A stretch of 64,000 bases of DNA. It comes from Hippasteria phrygiana (Eukaryota; Echinodermata; Asteroidea; Valvatida; Goniasteridae). The notes below the pieces were generated by a model. That model had not been told where the DNA came from. It did no database searches and saw nothing but the letters and a program-made list of their open reading frames with translations. Every line of letters starts with the position of its first letter. Position 1 is the stretch's first letter. Shown here piece after piece: positions 59,377 to 64,000 of this stretch. The stretch covers positions 692,501 through 756,500 of the forward strand of contig JAZGUH010000205.1 of the NCBI GenBank assembly GCA_037893225.1, given 5' to 3'. The translations under genes and the position numbers were made by a program.

Positions 59377-62300
59377 CTCGAACCTTAACCCTAACACTTA
59401 AACTCAAACCCTTAACTCTAACACTAATTTTTATATTCTTAACTCGCTTACTCTATTTTTTCATCAACTTCAGGAGAGATCAACCTCCGGCTCCTGGCTG
59501 TCAAGACCTCGAGGCCACCCAAGATCATCATGGACAGAACTGGAATGGCCCAGTGAGATAGACAGCATACAGGCTTAGATGAGCACAATAGACCTACGCT
59601 GTTTAGTAGATGAGTAAGTCTAACACTCTCACTACCTCTAACTCTCCTTCTCTCTTACTCTCACATTCTAACCCGATGACTAGCACTTGCACTGTAACAC
59701 TTGCACTGTAACACTTGCACTGTAACACTTGCACTGTAACACTTGCACTGTAACACTTGCACTGTAACACTTGCACTGTAACACTTGCACTGTAACACTT
59801 GCACTCGAACCTTCACCCTATCACTTCAACTCGAACCTTCACCCTAACACTTGAACTCAAACCCTTAACTCTAACACAAATTTGTATATTCTTAACTCGC
59901 TTACTCTATTTTTTCATCAACTTCAGGAGAGATCAACCTCTGGCTCCTGGCTGTCAAGACCTCGAGGCCACCCAAGATCATCATGGACAGAACTGGAATG
60001 GCCCAGTGAGATAGACAGCATACAGGCTTAGATGAGCACAATAGACCTACGCTGTTTAGTAGATGAGTAAGTCTAACACTCTCACTACCTCTAACTCTCC
60101 TTCTCTCTTACTCTCACATTCTAACCCGATGACTAGCACCTGCACTGTAACACCTGCACTGTAACACCTGCACTGTAACACCTGCACTGTAACACCTGCA
60201 CTGTAACACCTGCACTGTAACACCTGCACTGTAACACCTGCACTGTAACACCTGCACTGTAACACCTGCACTGTAACACCTGCACTGTAACACCTGCACT
60301 GTAACACTTGCACTCGAACCTTAACCCTAACACTTAAACTCAAACCCTTAACTCTAACAATAATTTTTATATTCTTAACTCGCTTACTCTATTTTTTCAT
60401 CAACTTCAGGAGAGATCAACCTCCGGCTCCTGGCTGTCAAGACCTCGAGGCCACCCAAGATCATCATGGACAGAACTGGAATGGCCCAGTGAGATAGACA
60501 GCATACAGGCTCTGATGAGCACAATAGACCTACGCTGTTTAGTAGATGAGTAAGTCTAACACTCTCACTACCTCTAACTCTCCTTCTCTCTTACTCTCAC
60601 ATTCTAACCCGATGACTAGCACTTGCACTGTAACACTTGCACTGTAACACTTGCACTGTAACACTTGCACTGTAACACTTGCACTGTAACACTTGCACTG
60701 TAACACTTGCACTGTAACACTTGCACTGTAACACTTGCACTGTAACACTTGCACTGTAACACTTGCACTCGAACCTTAACCCTAACACTTGCACTGTAAC
60801 ACTTGAACTCGAACCTTAACCCTAACACTTGCACTGTAACACTTGAACTCGAACCTTAACCCTAACACTTGCACTGTAACACTTGAACTCAAACCCTTAA
60901 CTCTAACACTAATTTTAATATTGCTAACTCGCTTACTTTATTTTTTTCATCAACTTCAGGAGAGATCAACATCTGGCTCCTGGCTGTCAAGTCCTCGAGG
61001 CCACCCAAGATCATCATGGACAGAACTGGAATGGCCCAGTGAGATAGACAGCATACAGGCTCTGATGAGCACAATAGACCTACGCTGTTTAGTAGATGAG
61101 TAAGTCTAACACTCTCACTACCTCTAACTCTCCTTCTCTCTTACTCTCACATTCTAACCCGATGACTAGCACTTGCACTGTAACACTTGCACTGTAACAC
61201 TTGCACTGTAACACTTGCACTGTAACACTTGCACTGTAACACTTGCACTGTAACACTTGCACTGTAACACTTGCACTGTAACACTTGCACTGTAACACTT
61301 GCACTGTAACACTTGCACTGTAACACTTGCACTGTAACACTTGCACTGTAACACTTGAACTCAAACCCTTAACTCTAACACTAATTTTAATATTCTTAAC
61401 TCGCTTACTCTATTTTTCCATCAACTTCAGGAGAGATCAACATCCGGCTCCTGGCTGTCAAGACCTCGAGGCCACCCAAGATCATCATGGACAGAACTGG
61501 AATGGCCCAGTGAGATAGACAGCTTGCAGGCCTAGATCCGCACAATAGACCTACGCTGTTTAGTAGATGAGTAAGTCTAACACTCTCTCTACCTCTGACT
61601 CTCCTTCTCTCTTACTCTCACATTCTAACCCAATCACTAGCACTTGCACTGTAACACTTGCACTGTAACACTTGCACTGTAACACTTGCACTGTAACACT
61701 TGCACTGTAACACTTGCACTGTAACACTTGCACTGTAACACTTGCACTGTAACACTTGCACTGTAACACTTGCACTGTAACACTTGCACTGTAACACTTG
61801 CACTGTAACACTTGCACTGTAACACTTGCACTGTAACACTTGAACTGTAACCCTTAACTCTAACACTAATTTTAATATTCCTAACTCGCTTACTTTATTT
61901 TTTTCATCAACTTCAGGAGAGATCAACATCTGGCTCCTGGCTGTCAAGTCCTCGAGGCCACCCAAGATCATCATGGACAGAACTGGAATGGCCCAGTGAG
62001 ATAGACAGCTTGCAGGCCTAGATCAGCACAATAGACCTACGCTGTTTAGTAGATGAGTAAGTCTAACACTCTCTCTACCTCTGACTCTCCTTCTCTCTTA
62101 CTCTCACATTCTAACCCGATCACTAGCACTTGCACTGTAACACTTGCACTGTAACACTTGCACTGTAACACTTGCACTGTAACACTTGCACTGTAACACT
62201 TGCACTGTAACACTTGCACTCGAACCTTCACCCTATCACTTCAACTCGAACCTTCACCCTAACACTTGAACTCAAACCCTTAACTCTAACACAAATTTGT

Positions 62301-63902
62301 ATATTCTTAACTCGCTTACTCTATTTTTTCATCAACTTCAGGAGAGATCAACCTCTGGCTCCTGGCTGTCAAGACCTCGAGGCCACCCAAGATCATCATG
62401 GACAGAACTGGAATGGCCCAGTGAGATAGACAGCATACAGGCTTAGATGAGCACAATAGACCTACGCTGTTTAGTAGATGAGTAAGTCTAACACTCTCAC
62501 TACCTCTAACTCTCCTTCTCTCTTACTCTCACATTCTAACCCGATGACTAGCACTTGCACTGTAACACTTGCACTGTAACACTTGCACTGTAACACTTGC
62601 ACTGTAACACTTGCACTGTAACACTTGCACTGTAACACTTGCACTGTAACACTTGCACTCGAACCTTTACCCTAACACTTGAACTCAAACCCTTAACTCT
62701 AACACTAATTTTAATATTCTTAACTCGCTTACTCTATTTTTCCATCAACTTCAGGAGAGATCAACATCCGGCTCCTGGCTGTCAAGACCTCGAGGCCACC
62801 CAAGATCATCATGGACAGAACTGGAATGGCCCAGTGAGATAGACAGCTTGCAGGCCTAGATCCGCACAATAGACCTACGCTGTTTAGTAGATGAGTAAGT
62901 CTAACACTCTCACTACCTCTAACTCTCCTTCTCTCTTACTCTCACATTCTAACCCGATGACTAGCACTTGCACTGTAACACTTGCACTGTAACACTTGCA
63001 CTGTAACACTTGCACTGTAACACTTGCACTGTAACACTTGCACTGTAACACTTGCACTGTAACACTTGCACTGTAACACTTGCACTGTAACACTTGCACT
63101 GTAACACTTGCACTGTAACACTTGCACTGTAACACTTGCACTGTAACACTTGCACTGTAACACTTGCACTGTAACACTTGCACTGTAACACCTGCACTGT
63201 AAGACTTGCACTGTAACACTTGCACTCGAACCTTAACCCTAACACTTAAACTCAAACCCTTAACTCTAACACTAATTTTTATATTCTTAACTCGCTTACT
63301 CTATTTTTTCATCAACTTCAGGAGAGATCAACCTCCGGCTCCTGGCTGTCAAGACCTCGAGGCCACCCAAGATCATCATGGACAGAACTGGAATGGCCCA
63401 GTGAGATAGACAGCATACAGGCTTAGATGAGCACAATAGACCTACGCTGTTTAGTAGATGAGTAAGTCTAACACTCTCACTACCTCTAACTCTCCTTCTC
63501 TCTTACTCTCACATTCTAACCCGATGACTAGCACTTGCACTGTAACACTTGCACTGTAACACTTGCACTGTAACACTTGCACTGTAACACTTGCACTGTA
63601 ACACTTGCACTGTAACACTTGCACTGTAACACTTGCACTGTAACACTTGCACTGTAACACTTGCACTGTAACACTTGCACTGTAACACTTGCACTGTAAC
63701 ACTTGCACTGTAACACCTGCACTGTAACACCTGCACTGTAACACCTGCACTGTAACACTTGCACTGTAACACCTGCACTGTAACACTTGCACTGTAACAC
63801 TTGCACTCGAACCTTAACCCTAACACTTAAACTCAAACCCTTAACTCTAACACTAATTTTTATATTCTTAACTCGCTTACTCTATTTTTTCATCAACTTC
63901 AG

Positions 63903-64000
63903 GAGAGATCAACCTCCGGCTCCTGGCTGTCAAGACCTCGAGGCCACCCAAGATCATCATGGACAGAACTGGAATGGCCCAGTGAGATAGACAGCATACA
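63903..64000 (+). other. last exon-like module, cut by the window end
   Basis: The acceptor AG is at 63901-63902. The module is still in typical form (CCTCCGG, AAGACC, GCCCAGTGAG) when the sequence stops, so the array continues beyond the window. Confidence 0.75.

Larger units (their letters stand above)
25970..64000 (+). repeat. 38-kb compound satellite array with nested 14-bp minisatellite (runs off the window)
   Basis: Each monomer is, in order: AGATxxGCACAATAGACCTA..TTAGTAGATGAGTAAGTC; a C/T-rich stretch (CTCTCCTTCTCTCTTACTCT); a block of CACTTGCACTGTAA copies; a linker of the CGAACCTTAACCCTAACAC type; TATTCTTAACTCGCTTACTC; a T-rich tract; CATCAACTTCAG; and a 140-nt module starting GAGAGATCAAC. 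Monomer length is mostly about 400-700 bp and depends on the 14-mer count (2 to about 40). The left-edge copy is the most diverged (CCTACACTG, AGTACATGAG), as expected at a satellite border. The linker also varies: a 26-bp CGAACCTTTACCCTAACACT-type unit is repeated four times near 57970-58075, and a 40-bp unit three times near 29705-29825, 58405-58530 and 60768-60890. Confidence 0.97.
26230..64000 (+). other. 74 exon-like modules with acceptor and donor signals
   Basis: The module starts after CATCAACTTCAG and ends 140 nt later at GATGA|GTAAGT (examples 26716-26855 and 63322-63461). CTTAAC, a good branchpoint word, lies about 32 nt before the AG in most copies. Starts read by eye: 26230, 26716, 27101, 27656, 28265, 28820, 29415, 29895, 30380, 30852, 31277, 31690, 32187, 32588, 33155, 33580, 34177, 35091, 35580, 36049, 36574, 37239, 37668, 38235, 38702, 39269, 39752, 40333, 40776, 41343, 41810, 42419, 42971, 43370, 43985, 44438, 45075, 45572, 46125, 46720, 47163, 47730, 48183, 48792, 49344, 49743, 50358, 50939, 51422, 51905, 52348, 52915, 53410, 53851, 54318, 54760, 55258, 55685, 56180, 56594, 57076, 57572, 58147, 58599, 59474, 59927, 60410, 60960, 61431, 61917, 62342, 62755, 63322, 63903. 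In phase 0 the module encodes ERSTSGSWLS[R/S]PRGHP... for 34 codons, then TAG or TAA. Function is unknown. Confidence 0.7.

Noticed and set aside
26359..63836. Dozens of minus-strand open frames encoding a repeated VTVQVLQCKCYSAS-type peptide, up to 211 codons
   Set aside because: They arise because the 14-bp unit has no stop on the minus strand and 14 is not a multiple of 3, so all three frames are open. They have no consistent start and change with copy number.
26140..63990. Repeated plus-strand open frames of 60-86 codons, such as those starting MHCNTCT
   Set aside because: They begin in the minisatellite, cross linker, branchpoint and acceptor, and exist only because the module happens to be open. 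Only the part after the acceptor is considered, as an exon-like module.
25970..64000. CRISPR-like array
   Set aside because: Repeats are contiguous or joined by conserved linkers, not separated by unique spacers. The context is a eukaryotic genome with no cas genes.
1..64000. tRNA and rRNA genes
   Set aside because: No cloverleaf with A/B boxes and no rRNA-like conserved stretches were noticed by eye. A covariance-model search would be needed to exclude small ones.

Overview
The window is metazoan nuclear DNA. It has spliced-gene signals, animal transposon families (Penelope-like, piggyBac-like, a jockey/I-type RNase H fragment, many foldback elements) and a very long satellite. No bacterial operons, rRNA or tRNA genes were seen. 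Repeat types suggest a marine invertebrate, possibly a deuterostome such as an echinoderm or lancelet, but this is impression only. Layout: 1-1280 has no recognisable feature. 1283-4443 is a decayed Penelope-like element on the minus strand (N-terminal domain, reverse transcriptase with YIDD, GIY-YIG endonuclease), with a 248-bp MITE cutting the reverse transcriptase. 4762-4825 is a likely first coding exon, with a strong Kozak context and a GTAAGT donor. It joins in phase to an exon at 23932-24050 to make a SAM domain. The 19.1-kb intron between them is almost entirely nested transposons. | Inside that intron there are two piggyBac-type TTAA elements. PB-2 (4849-12097) is non-coding and full of later insertions. 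PB-1 (12165-15997) has matching ends and an intact transposase ORF. There are also several long-TIR foldback elements that make 9-bp target duplications. The most elaborate nest is at 16089-20184. A 1.48-kb RNase H-bearing retrotransposon fragment at 10272-11751 is flanked by two copies of a 298-bp sequence. Exon 2 is followed by a C2H2 zinc-finger and transposase-like pseudogene (24074-25953) broken by one frame change and two nonsense codons. | From about 25970 to the end (38 kb, running off the window) is one tandem satellite. Each monomer has a fixed part of roughly 300 bp and a variable block of a 14-bp minisatellite (CACTTGCACTGTAA and variants, 2 to about 40 copies). The fixed part looks like an exon with splice signals. 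It has a branchpoint-like CTTAAC, a pyrimidine tract, a CAG acceptor, a 140-nt exon-like module and a GTAAGT donor, all on the plus strand, with the minisatellite in the intron position. I counted 74 acceptor-bearing modules. Recurrent differences among them fall almost only at third positions of one reading frame, which ends in a stop after 34 codons. Monomers are arranged in higher-order blocks with exact offsets of 1,164, 3,108, 6,373 and 31,065 bp. This array is the most unusual object in the window.
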